NCBI GenBank assembly: GCA_025455345.1
Contig: JALOMS010000205.1
Coordinates: 1 to 15,494 of the forward strand
Length of the DNA: 15,494 bases
Source of the DNA: Thermoflexibacter sp.
Lineage (GTDB): Bacteria; Bacteroidota; Bacteroidia; Cytophagales; Thermoflexibacteraceae
Direction: 5' to 3'
The position numbers were made by a program, and so were the translations under genes. The notes beneath the pieces were generated by a model. It was not told the origin of the DNA and did no database searches. It saw nothing but the letters and a program-made list of their open reading frames with translations. This document shows positions 1-7,334 of this stretch, piece after piece; position 1 is the stretch's first letter, and the number at the start of each line of letters is the position of its first letter.

Positions 1-1575
1 AATATCATGCAACTCAACAAACAGGAATTGAGAAATCTAAGAGGTGGAGAAATGGCAATGATTTTTCAAGAACCTATGACATCGCTCAATCCTGTGTTTA
101 CTTGCGGAGAGCAGATTACAGAAGCTATTATTTTACACGGGCAGGCTTCTTCTTATAAGCGCGCTAAAGAAATCACCCTTTCTCTTTTCGAGCGCGTCAA
201 GTTACCAGAAAGAGCTTTTTATGCTTACCCACACGAACTTTCTGGAGGGCAAAAACAGAGAGTAATGATTGCAATGGCTTTGTCTTGTCAGCCTTCCTTA
301 CTCATCGCTGATGAGCCTACTACGGCTTTGGACGTTACTGTCCAAAGGGAAATCTTACAAATACTCCAAGAACTCAGAGAAAAACAAGAAATGTCTATCT
401 TGTTTATTACCCACGACTTGGGGGTAATTGCAGAAATCGCAGATACGGTTATGGTGATGTATAATGGGAGAATTGTAGAGAAAGGTTCTGTATTTGAGAT
501 TTTTTCTAATCCTAAACACCCCTATACCAAGGGGCTACTCGCTTGTCGTCCGCGATTAGATATTAAGCTAAAAGTGTTGCCCGTAGTCAAAGACTTTATG
601 GAAACGGACAGAGATGGTAATATTATGGAACTGTCGGATACCAAGTTCAAATCTGTGGGACAGGCAATCATGTCTAATTTCCAAAGCCTTCAAGAAATAA
701 AAAATCGCCAGATACGCTTGACCTCCCAAGAACCGCTTTTGCAGATAAAAAACTTACAAGTCCATTTTGTAGAAGAAAGAAATTGGCTTGGTAAGGTAAA
801 GAAAGTAAAAAAGGCAGTAGATGGGGTAAGTTTTGATGTATATCCCGGAGAAACCTTAGGACTGGTGGGCGAATCAGGATGTGGAAAAACTACTTTGGGG
901 AGGAGTATTCTTCACCTGATAGAGCCTACGGGCGGCGAAGTCTATTTCCAAGGGCGAAATATTTCACACATAGCTTCTAAGGAAATAAGAAGTTTAAGAA
1001 AAGATATACAAATTATCTTTCAAGACCCTTACTCTTCCTTGAATCCTCGCCAAACCATAGGAGAGGCTATCATAGAGCCTATGCGCTTGCATGAGATTGG
1101 TGAAAACGATAAAATCAGAAAAGAAAAAGTATTTCACCTACTCGAAACGGTAAACTTAAGTGCTACGTATTTTAATAGATATCCTCACGAGTTTTCAGGT
1201 GGGCAACGCCAGCGTATTTGTATCGCTCGTACTTTGGCGATTCAACCCAAATTTGTAATATGTGATGAATCTGTATCTGCCTTAGATGTATCCGTACAAG
1301 CCCAAGTATTAAATCTTTTGAACAAACTTAAAGAAGAGTACAATCTGACTTATATATTTATTTCTCACGACCTTTCTGTTATCAAATTTATTTCAGATAG
1401 GGTAATGGTCATGCAAGATGGAGTAATCGTAGAAAGCGGTTTTGCAGAAGATATTTACACGCACCCGAAATCTGAATATACCAAAAAACTATTAGACGCA
1501 ATCCCTAAAGGTACGCCAGAAGATATTAGGAAGGCTATGCTTAGGAAAAAGAAACAAACACAAAAGATAGCTTGA
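1..1575 (+). CDS. Peptide-type ABC importer, fused double ATP-binding subunit (5' end outside window)
   Basis: This is the cytoplasmic energy-coupling subunit of a DppDF/OppDF/YejF-type peptide or nickel importer, with both nucleotide-binding domains in one chain. The frame is open from base 1, so the true start and the first Walker A lie outside the window. Numbered from the Met at base 7, domain 1 shows the Q-loop FQEP (Q21), signature LSGGQ (78-82), Walker B/D-loop ADEPTTALD (101-109), switch H136 and an oligo_HPY-type tail with HPYTKGLL (171-178). A linker of about 50 residues leads to domain 2, which has Walker A GESGCGKTT (288-296), Q339, FSGGQ (386-390), catalytic E411 in DESVSALD, H444 and a second peptide-transporter C-terminal region. 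Both domains look catalytically complete in the visible part. No permease or binding-protein gene is in the window, so the substrate is inferred from family only. The gene converges on the downstream minus-strand gene 34 bp away. Confidence 0.93.
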   Translation, partial: NIMQLNKQELRNLRGGEMAMIFQEPMTSLNPVFTCGEQITEAIILHGQASSYKRAKEITLSLFERVKLPERAFYAYPHELSGGQKQRVMIAMALSCQPSLLIADEPTTALDVTVQREILQILQELREKQEMSILFITHDLGVIAEIADTVMVMYNGRIVEKGSVFEIFSNPKHPYTKGLLACRPRLDIKLKVLPVVKDFMETDRDGNIMELSDTKFKSVGQAIMSNFQSLQEIKNRQIRLTSQEPLLQIKNLQVHFVEERNWLGKVKKVKKAVDGVSFDVYPGETLGLVGESGCGKTTLGRSILHLIEPTGGEVYFQGRNISHIASKEIRSLRKDIQIIFQDPYSSLNPRQTIGEAIIEPMRLHEIGENDKIRKEKVFHLLETVNLSATYFNRYPHEFSGGQRQRICIARTLAIQPKFVICDESVSALDVSVQAQVLNLLNKLKEEYNLTYIFISHDLSVIKFISDRVMVMQDGVIVESGFAEDIYTHPKSEYTKKLLDAIPKGTPEDIRKAMLRKKKQTQKIA

Positions 1576-1609
1576 GACGCGACAAAAGATATATTTTCTA
1601 ATGCTAAAA

Positions 1610-2617
1610 TTATAAATTGGTCAAGAAAAGCATAGTATCTACTCCATCAGCATAGTCTTGTATATGAGGACTTTGTGCCTTGCCAAACTCAATCATAGAG
1701 GGAAATCGTTCACGGTCTCCTACCATACATTGGATACTCTCGGCTCGCTCTGCTAACTGCTCATTCAAATGAGCGATGTCTGCGTATTTCTCATAATGTA
1801 AAACGGAAATAGGAGAAAATAAGGAGGGATTTTCTGCTAAAATCAAAAAGCCATTGTCCAAGTGTGTTATTCTATCGATTAGATAGATAGACTTGTTATA
1901 GTCATAATTATTAACATATTTATGATGCTCAAATACTTTTTGAAAGTGCTCTATATTTTCAAAAAAATAATTAAAATTATAGCTTTCAGGAACATATATT
2001 TTTGTAACATTCCTACACCCCAAGCCAAAATAAGTAAAAATGTCTGTGCCTAATTGGTGGAGTTGATTACTCGTTTCTTCTCCATGCAATACGGCTACTG
2101 AAGTGCGATTTTTACGAATAATGTGAGGATATTTCTTAAAATAATACTCAAAATAGCGTGCAGTATTATCGCTACCCGTAGCTATAATTGCGTCAATATT
2201 TTTAAGTTGCTCAACGGTATATATGCGTTCTTGGAGGGCTGGGGCGATTTCTAAAAGCAATTGGATAATAAATTTCATTAGTACGCTGTCCTGAGAACTA
2301 AGTTTAGCATATAATATATGCCCACTTACCAATACGCAAATAAGGTCGTGTATGCCTACTAAAGGAATATTACCTGCCATTACTACTCCTATTTTTCTGA
2401 TTTTTGTGGTTTCCGTATAGCTTTCTGCCCACTTTTGGAAATTATCTTCTGAAAGGTAATGAATAAGCCCTTGTAGGGCTAATCGGACATTGGTAGGAGT
2501 GAACCAACTATTTTCATTTTGGCATTGCAAACAAAGCTGTTCTAATTGCTCATCTGTAAGTTCTTGTATCCGTATTTTTAGGGTAAGAAATACTTGTATA
2601 ATCTCTTTTTTACTCAT
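1610..2617 (-). CDS. LuxC-like acyl-CoA reductase family protein
   Basis: The 335-residue protein resembles the acyl-CoA reductase (LuxC, PF05893) family, a branch of the aldehyde dehydrogenase fold that reduces activated fatty acyl groups to aldehydes with NADPH. Visible hallmarks are the dinucleotide-binding stretch with AGNIPLVGIHD from residue 81, ATGSDNTARYFEYYF (146-160), and GLGCRN (198-203), whose C201 is the expected acyl-accepting cysteine. No luciferase or other lux genes are nearby, so bioluminescence is not implied; Bacteroidota carry such reductases with no settled role. The ATG start lies only 7 bp downstream of the gldE stop codon, so the gene is probably co-transcribed with and translationally close to gldE. 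No promoter or Shine-Dalgarno sequence is evident between them. The family call is firm; the substrate and pathway are unknown. Confidence 0.85.
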   Translation of the reverse strand: MSKKEIIQVFLTLKIRIQELTDEQLEQLCLQCQNENSWFTPTNVRLALQGLIHYLSEDNFQKWAESYTETTKIRKIGVVMAGNIPLVGIHDLICVLVSGHILYAKLSSQDSVLMKFIIQLLLEIAPALQERIYTVEQLKNIDAIIATGSDNTARYFEYYFKKYPHIIRKNRTSVAVLHGEETSNQLHQLGTDIFTYFGLGCRNVTKIYVPESYNFNYFFENIEHFQKVFEHHKYVNNYDYNKSIYLIDRITHLDNGFLILAENPSLFSPISVLHYEKYADIAHLNEQLAERAESIQCMVGDRERFPSMIEFGKAQSPHIQDYADGVDTMLFLTNL

Positions 2618-2624
2618 TGATAGC

Positions 2625-3974
2625 TTATCTATTGCCTTCGGATTTAGAACTTTTGAGTGTAATCTTTACGGTATTGATACGTTTTCTGTCAGTGGTCATC
2701 ACTGTAAAGATGAAATCGCGATAGCGTTTTTTCTCTCCTACTCTTGGCATTCGTCCAAAGAGTTCTAACAGCAAACCCGCTAAAGATTCGCTTTCGCCTT
2801 TGACTTCATTAAAATAGTGAGAATCTATGCCTAATAACTTGCAAAAATCATGTATAGAAGTTCTGCCTTCGAAGGTATAATTCGAGCTGTCGACCTTGTC
2901 AAAAGCTAAGTCTTTGGTATCAAATTCGTCATTGATTTCTCCAATGATTTCTTCTATAATATCCTCTAAGGTGATTAGACCGCAAGTGCCTCCGTACTCA
3001 TCTACTACGACCGCCATGTGTACCCTTTTGGATTGGAAGTCGCGCATAAGGTCATCTATTTTCTTGTTTTGGGGAATAAAATAAGTATCTTTTCTGATGA
3101 TACTTCTCCAATCAAAGTCGCTTTCTTGTTGTAAATAAGGAAGGATATCTTTGATATATAATATTCCCTCAATTTTATCCAAATTATCACGATAAATAGG
3201 TACACGTGAATAGCCAGTATGATTAATAGATTCTACCAATTGGGCAAAGTTCATATTTATATCAAAGGCACTAATATCTATGCGCGAACGCATGATTTGT
3301 TTGGCGGAGATAGTTCCAAAATTTACTATGCCTTTCAATATTTCTTTTTCTTCCATAGAAGTTTCATCACTATTTGTCGTCATTTCTAATGCCTCGTGCA
3401 ACTCATCTACGGAAACTTTATAACCTTCTTTTTTTATTAATTTCTCTATGAGTGCGCCCATCTGCATCAAAATCCAAGAAAAAGGAGTCAGCACACTATT
3501 CAAAAAAGTCATAGGTCCAGAGGCAAATCGAGCTACTAAAAAAGATTTTTGACCTGCGATTACCTTGGGCATGACTTCTCCAAAAAATACAATTAATACA
3601 GTAACTAACATCGTCAAAATAACTACTTCTAAGCCTTGACCATTTTGCTCATCTATCACCCCTAACATGAGGTAATTGGACAAAGTAGCAATACTTACAT
3701 TTACCAAATTGTTCATAATGAGGATAGTAGCTAAGAGTTTATTAGGATTGTCCAATAGTTCGGCAATACCTCTATCTGCTTTGGTAGCACTACTGCGACA
3801 ATTGAGGAGCTGTTGGGGGGTAAGAGAAAAAAAACTTAATTCAGAGCCAGACATAAAAGCGGAGGCTCCAAGTAATAAGATAATTACCAGAATACCAATA
3901 GGGAAAACTACCCATATTTCGCTTGGCGACATAGTGAGTAGTTGGATAAACAAATGTGTACTATAAGTGTCCAA
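2625..3974 (-). CDS. gldE: Gliding motility-associated CBS-domain membrane protein GldE
   Basis: This is a CNNM/CorC/hemolysin-C-type inner-membrane protein of 449 residues. It has an N-terminal DUF21 region with about four hydrophobic segments (about 20-45, 80-105, 113-140 and 153-172), a pair of CBS domains (about 222-280 and 284-345, with VDEYGGTCGLITLEDIIEEI at 325-344) and a C-terminal CorC_HlyC transporter-associated domain (about 364-442). In Flavobacterium johnsoniae GldE is linked to gliding and to GldD, and the family is related to Mg/Co transport proteins; its exact role is unclear. I prefer GldE over a generic hemolysin homologue because ssb and mutY lie directly upstream, an arrangement common in Bacteroidota. 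The upstream-most sensible start is TTG at 3974 (reading MDTYSTHLF); an in-frame ATG at 3932 would shorten the protein by 14 residues but keep all membrane segments. No gldD follows: the next gene is the LuxC-like reductase. Confidence 0.85.
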   Translation of the reverse strand: MDTYSTHLFIQLLTMSPSEIWVVFPIGILVIILLLGASAFMSGSELSFFSLTPQQLLNCRSSATKADRGIAELLDNPNKLLATILIMNNLVNVSIATLSNYLMLGVIDEQNGQGLEVVILTMLVTVLIVFFGEVMPKVIAGQKSFLVARFASGPMTFLNSVLTPFSWILMQMGALIEKLIKKEGYKVSVDELHEALEMTTNSDETSMEEKEILKGIVNFGTISAKQIMRSRIDISAFDINMNFAQLVESINHTGYSRVPIYRDNLDKIEGILYIKDILPYLQQESDFDWRSIIRKDTYFIPQNKKIDDLMRDFQSKRVHMAVVVDEYGGTCGLITLEDIIEEIIGEINDEFDTKDLAFDKVDSSNYTFEGRTSIHDFCKLLGIDSHYFNEVKGESESLAGLLLELFGRMPRVGEKKRYRDFIFTVMTTDRKRINTVKITLKSSKSEGNR

Positions 3975-4029
3975 TGTTACTTTATATTAAATTGTCATAT
4001 ACTAAAAATTAATTAGTTTTAGGTCAGAA

Positions 4030-4062
4030 ATTTGTCTGACACCTCAAAGGTGTCAGGCAAAT
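4030..4062. repeat. Long intergenic palindrome between ssb and gldE
   Basis: Arms of 15 bases (4030-4044 and 4048-4062) are complementary except for one position that would be a G-U wobble in one transcript, around a 3-base loop. A competing 6-bp stem can form from GTCAGA (4023-4028) and TCTGAC (4035-4040), which reuses the left arm. No clean U-tract follows in either direction, so it is not a textbook terminator. It could be an attenuator, an RNA-processing site or a member of a REP-like dispersed palindrome family. The rest of the 177-bp ssb-gldE gap (3975-4151) is very AT-rich and shows no promoter that fits the phylum consensus. Confidence 0.75.
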
Positions 4063-4151
4063 TAATAAAAACCACTTTTGATTGAGTATAAATATTCGCT
4101 TTTATTAAAATAGGCGTTGTTTTGTAAACATCAATCCATTTTAATAAAATA

Positions 4152-4610
4152 CTAAAAAGGCAAATCATCAGATTCTGGTGGAGGAGCATCTTCTGCTACC
4201 TTGCTCATACTGGTATTTTTAATTGCATAAGGGGGTTCTTCTGTTGGTGGAGGAGGGTAGTTACTACCACTACCGCCACCACTACCACCTTTGGGAGTAA
4301 GCATATTCATTGTATCAGCCACGATTTCAGTGAGATACTTTTTTACCCCATCTTGTTCGTAGCTTCGTGTAGTGATTTTGCCTTCTATATACACCTTGTC
4401 TCCTTTGTGAAGGTATTTTTCGGCTACATCAGCCAATCCTCTCCACAACACAATGTTGTGCCATTCTGTTTTTTCCTGAAGATTACCTTCTTTGTCTTTA
4501 TACCGTTCTGAGGTCGCCAATGAAAATGTAGCCACTGCTACCCCATTCTCTAACCTCCTCACTACTGGGTCTTTACCCAAATTGCCCAAGAGAATTACTT
4601 TATTTACCAT
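4152..4610 (-). CDS. ssb: Single-stranded DNA-binding protein
   Basis: This 152-residue cytoplasmic protein coats ssDNA during replication, recombination and repair. Residues 1 to about 108 form the OB fold, opening with VNKVILLGNLGKDP and containing the conserved segment TEWHNIVLWRGLADVAEKYL followed by KGDKVYIEGKI. A Gly/Ser/Pro-rich flexible linker follows, and the protein ends in the acidic tip DDLPF, the canonical docking peptide for SSB-interacting proteins. Length and architecture are normal for a bacterial SSB. The ATG start is clear. It sits between mutY upstream (85-bp gap) and gldE downstream (177-bp gap), with a candidate promoter of its own in the mutY-ssb gap. No oddities were noted. 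Confidence 0.97.
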   Translation of the reverse strand: MVNKVILLGNLGKDPVVRRLENGVAVATFSLATSERYKDKEGNLQEKTEWHNIVLWRGLADVAEKYLHKGDKVYIEGKITTRSYEQDGVKKYLTEIVADTMNMLTPKGGSGGGSGSNYPPPPTEEPPYAIKNTSMSKVAEDAPPPESDDLPF

Positions 4611-4639
4611 AGTGTTTATATTTGAGTAAATTTAAACTA

Positions 4640-4647
4640 CAAAATTA
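4640..4647 (-). promoter_or_regulatory. Candidate -7 box for ssb
   Basis: Read on the minus strand, the sequence TAATTTTG matches the Bacteroidota -7 consensus TAnnTTTG and ends about 30 bases before the ssb start codon. No TTTG lies at the expected -33 distance, so the call is weak, and ssb may instead be read through from mutY. Confidence 0.35.
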
Positions 4648-4695
4648 AAAAAATTATCACCTATGAAGTGTTAAATATAGGTAAAACTTACAGAT

Positions 4696-5820
4696 TTAAA
4701 AATTTTCTTTCAAATAATTTACGATTAAAGTGGGTTTAGGCAAATGATGAACCTCTGAAAGTGTATAGAGTTTTAGCTGATGTGCATTGATAATCGAATC
4801 AGCAACCTCCTTAGCATTAATTTTCAGATGTATAAATCTTGCAGTTATTTGTTGGTGTGTGAGGATATGTTTGTATTGTTTTGATTCATTGATGATGATT
4901 ATTTCTTTTAAAATAGGGGATTGTCCATTTACAGGATAATTGCTCCTCATACTGATTAGCCCTACTTCCTTCAGGTGGTCAAAAATATCCGTAAGTAGGG
5001 AGGCTTGTGCCGTATCCCCTTCTTCTACTAAGGCAAAATCATACAAACCTTGCCAAATATCTCCTTCTTGACGCACTTTCATCATCAATTTGTTGTCATA
5101 TTCCAAGACCAAATAATTGAAACTACGGTATTTGGTCTTAATATTCTTTATTTTGATGGGCAAGATTGCTTGTTTTTTATTGGCAAAAGCGAGGCATTTC
5201 TCTACAAATATGCAAGAAGGGCAGTCAGGAGCGGAAGGTTTACAATGTATTGCCCCAAATTCCATCATTGCTTGATTGTATTGCGCGCTTTTACCTTTGG
5301 GAAGTAGGATATTTGCCAATTCATTAAAGATTTTTTGTCCTTTGCTACTTGCTATATCTTCTTCTATGCCAAATACTCTTGCTAATACTCTGTAAACATT
5401 GCCATCTACTACGGCTACATCTTCGTCAAAAGCAAAGGAGGCAATTGCCGCCGCCGTATAGCCTCCTACTCCTTTGAGTTGGAGTATTTCTTTATAATTA
5501 GTTGGAAAATAGCCCCCATATTTTTCTACGATAAGTTTTGCGCTATGGTGCATATTGCGCGCACGGGAATAATACCCCAACCCCTGCCAAAGTCGTAAGA
5601 TTTCCTGCTCTTCGGCATTTGCCATATCTACAACCGTAGGGAAGGCTTCAACAAACTTCAAATAATACGGAAGACCTTGATTTACTCTTGTTTGCTGTAA
5701 AATAATTTCTGAAAGCCAAATCAAATAAGGCTCTTTGGTTTGTCGCCAAGGCAGGTCGCGCTTGTGCTTTTCATACCACTGTATTAGCTTTTCTGAAAAG
5801 ATAGATGCTTGTATGTCCAA
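4696..5820 (-). CDS. mutY: A/G-specific adenine DNA glycosylase MutY
   Basis: MutY removes adenine mispaired with 8-oxoguanine and so prevents G:C to T:A transversions. The 374-residue protein has the N-terminal catalytic domain with WLSEIILQQTRV (35-46; E38 matches the catalytic glutamate), the helix-hairpin-helix LKGVGGYTAAAIASFAF (115-131) and the catalytic aspartate D139 in AVVDGNVYRVLARVF. The [4Fe-4S] loop has cysteines 193, 200, 203 and 209 with the expected C-x6-C-x2-C-x5-C spacing. A C-terminal NUDIX-like 8-oxoG recognition domain covers about 233-374. The start is TTG at 5820: an in-frame TGA lies immediately upstream, and the next in-frame ATG (about residue 66) would remove the catalytic glutamate. 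No Shine-Dalgarno is visible. It is followed by ssb and gldE, and preceded by the DUF1611 gene across 69 bp, so read-through from that gene is plausible. Confidence 0.96.
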   Translation of the reverse strand: MDIQASIFSEKLIQWYEKHKRDLPWRQTKEPYLIWLSEIILQQTRVNQGLPYYLKFVEAFPTVVDMANAEEQEILRLWQGLGYYSRARNMHHSAKLIVEKYGGYFPTNYKEILQLKGVGGYTAAAIASFAFDEDVAVVDGNVYRVLARVFGIEEDIASSKGQKIFNELANILLPKGKSAQYNQAMMEFGAIHCKPSAPDCPSCIFVEKCLAFANKKQAILPIKIKNIKTKYRSFNYLVLEYDNKLMMKVRQEGDIWQGLYDFALVEEGDTAQASLLTDIFDHLKEVGLISMRSNYPVNGQSPILKEIIIINESKQYKHILTHQQITARFIHLKINAKEVADSIINAHQLKLYTLSEVHHLPKPTLIVNYLKENF

Positions 5821-5889
5821 TCAGGTGTGATTTTAGTCTTAAACCTAAAGTTTATGATAATATTTTCATTATAAGGCTTTTACTTTGGC

Positions 5890-6969
5890 TTATACAAACT
5901 CTTTTTCTACTTTGAGTTTATACTTGCTTGCCATGATTTCTATCAAAGACTCTACGCCATCAGTAAGCGGAAAAACTACAGGAACTCCAAGTTCTGCTTG
6001 ATACTCATCTTTATAGCGTAGGGCTTGTGCTTTGGAAAGTCCATCTCCATTGAGCGTAATTGCCAATGTTTCGACTCCAAACATTTTGATTAGCTCTACT
6101 TCGCTCTGAAGGGAAGGAATCATAATAGGCATTTCTTCTGTGTCGTGATAATATTCTCTGGAGGGTTTGTGCTGTAAGATTACACCATTGGCTTGGGCAG
6201 AAATCAGAAATTCTGCTCCGCACGGTCCGATAGGATTGCGTAGCGAGGACTGTCCCTCCATAAAAATCAATTGGGGAGATGCCTCTTTATAACAAGACAC
6301 GACTGCGTGTTCTAATTCTCCTGTAATAAAGTCATTAACAGTAGCGTCTAAAATAAATCCATATCGATTCCCCAGCATCCAGCCCGTCTGTCCTGTGTAA
6401 ATCATTTCCGCTCTGAGTCCCATGAGATTGGCTGTTTCGGTAAGCAAGGAACACGTAGTTCTTTTTCCTATTGCGCTATCTGTCCCCAATACTGCGATTT
6501 TAGGCGTTTTGACCTGACGAATCTTGCCAGTCCAATTATGTAGCTCTGACTTGGCTTTAGGCTTGCGAATGTCTATCAGTGATACTTCACAGTCTTTTGC
6601 CAAGCTAACAATTTCGGGCATATCGTTCAGAAACTGATGTAATCCATTGACTACTGACATTCCAGACTGTATTGCCGCCTTGATGATAGGAACGATTTCT
6701 TTGGGGATTTTGCCACTGGAAAAAGCAAGCCCAATGATAAAATAATCAATTTTCTCATCAAGCATATTCATCGCTGTTCCTATACTATCATAAATAGGAA
6801 TACTCGGCACATTCCCCCCTACCACATCTCTTAGCTCCATGCCCGCAAATTTGTGGTCAATGATAGCCAATATTTCGTATCTCTCTGTGCCTCTGATTAG
6901 TCCATGAGCAGTTTTGGCAAATTCTGTGTTTAGCAACCCATGGGTAAGGACTATCGCAGTTCCGTCCAT
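5890..6969 (-). CDS. DUF1611 (DgcN-like) P-loop protein, possible D-glutamate N-acetyltransferase
   Basis: This is a protein of 359 residues with an N-terminal Rossmann-like half (about 1-140) and a C-terminal P-loop half with IAVLGTDSAIGKRTT (Walker A-like, 152-162). These are the two halves of the DUF1611 family, often misnamed NAD-dependent epimerase/dehydratase. Some members (DgcN) have been reported as D-glutamate N-acetyltransferases working with the dehydratase/epimerase-type partner DgcA; no such partner is in the window, so the activity here is inference. The ATG at 6969 (MDGTAIVLTHGLLN) is chosen because family members begin at this motif. Extending the frame upstream offers only a TTG at 7017, which adds 16 residues of no recognisable homology. 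A strong promoter lies at 7077-7108, giving a leader of about 100 nt. The gene is the likely first cistron of the minus-strand run into mutY. Confidence 0.85.
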   Translation of the reverse strand: MDGTAIVLTHGLLNTEFAKTAHGLIRGTERYEILAIIDHKFAGMELRDVVGGNVPSIPIYDSIGTAMNMLDEKIDYFIIGLAFSSGKIPKEIVPIIKAAIQSGMSVVNGLHQFLNDMPEIVSLAKDCEVSLIDIRKPKAKSELHNWTGKIRQVKTPKIAVLGTDSAIGKRTTCSLLTETANLMGLRAEMIYTGQTGWMLGNRYGFILDATVNDFITGELEHAVVSCYKEASPQLIFMEGQSSLRNPIGPCGAEFLISAQANGVILQHKPSREYYHDTEEMPIMIPSLQSEVELIKMFGVETLAITLNGDGLSKAQALRYKDEYQAELGVPVVFPLTDGVESLIEIMASKYKLKVEKEFV

Positions 6970-7076
6970 AAAATTGATTTGGTTTAAAAGTATTTGATTT
7001 GTTATGAAGTAATACAAACCATATCCCTTATTGATTTTTATGCAACAAATCTTACATATTATTATAAACTCAATTA

Positions 7077-7108
7077 CAAATATAATGTTTTATTTATTTT
7101 TTTGCAAA
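7077..7108 (-). promoter_or_regulatory. Bacteroidota-type promoter for the DUF1611 gene
   Basis: On the minus strand TTTG (7105-7108) is followed by a 20-base spacer and TATATTTG (7077-7084), an exact fit to TTTG-N19-21-TAnnTTTG. Transcription would start near 7070, about 100 nt before the ATG at 6969. It lies in the gene-free divergent region 6970-7334, which otherwise holds only the candidate plus-strand promoter at 7283-7290 and AT-rich sequence with no other feature I can support. Confidence 0.7.
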
Positions 7109-7282
7109 AAATAATGAAATAGCTGAAAATACATTTAGCACGTGTGGCTGTTTTTGCCAAAATCCAATAGAAAATCAAGAATATATATTTTTGTCTAAAC
7201 ACTGAGAAATTCACATTATCAGTTGATTATGTAAAAAATTGTAATAAAAATGAGGAAAAGCTATTATTTTTCAGAATCTATA

Positions 7283-7290
7283 TAATTTTG
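7283..7290 (+). promoter_or_regulatory. Candidate -7 box for the TPR/PBP gene
   Basis: TAATTTTG fits the -7 consensus TAnnTTTG 44 bases upstream of the ATG at 7335. The -33 region is T-rich but has no exact TTTG at the expected spacing, so the element is plausible but not strong. Confidence 0.45.
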
Positions 7291-7334
7291 CATTTGTTCT
7301 TTGCCATTATTAATCTGAAAAACTACTGAACACT

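Noticed and set aside
1..1575. Accidental fusion of two ABC ATPase genes
   Set aside because: Double-ATPase YejF-type subunits are a normal natural form, and both domains keep intact motifs.
1610..2617. Bioluminescence operon suggested by the LuxC-like gene
   Set aside because: No luxA, luxB, luxD or luxE homologue is nearby; LuxC-like reductases occur in non-luminous Bacteroidota.
3676..3966. Plus-strand open frame opposite gldE
   Set aside because: Antisense to the conserved DUF21 membrane region, with composition explained by the real gene.
5890..7017. Longer DUF1611 protein from the TTG at 7017
   Set aside because: The extra 16 residues show no family similarity, while the ATG at 6969 begins exactly at the conserved MDGTAIVLT motif.
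7186..7193. TATTTTTG as a further plus-strand -7 box
   Set aside because: Its only upstream TTTG is about 29 bases away, outside the usual spacing, and it lies about 140 bases before the start codon, where a better candidate exists at 7283-7290.
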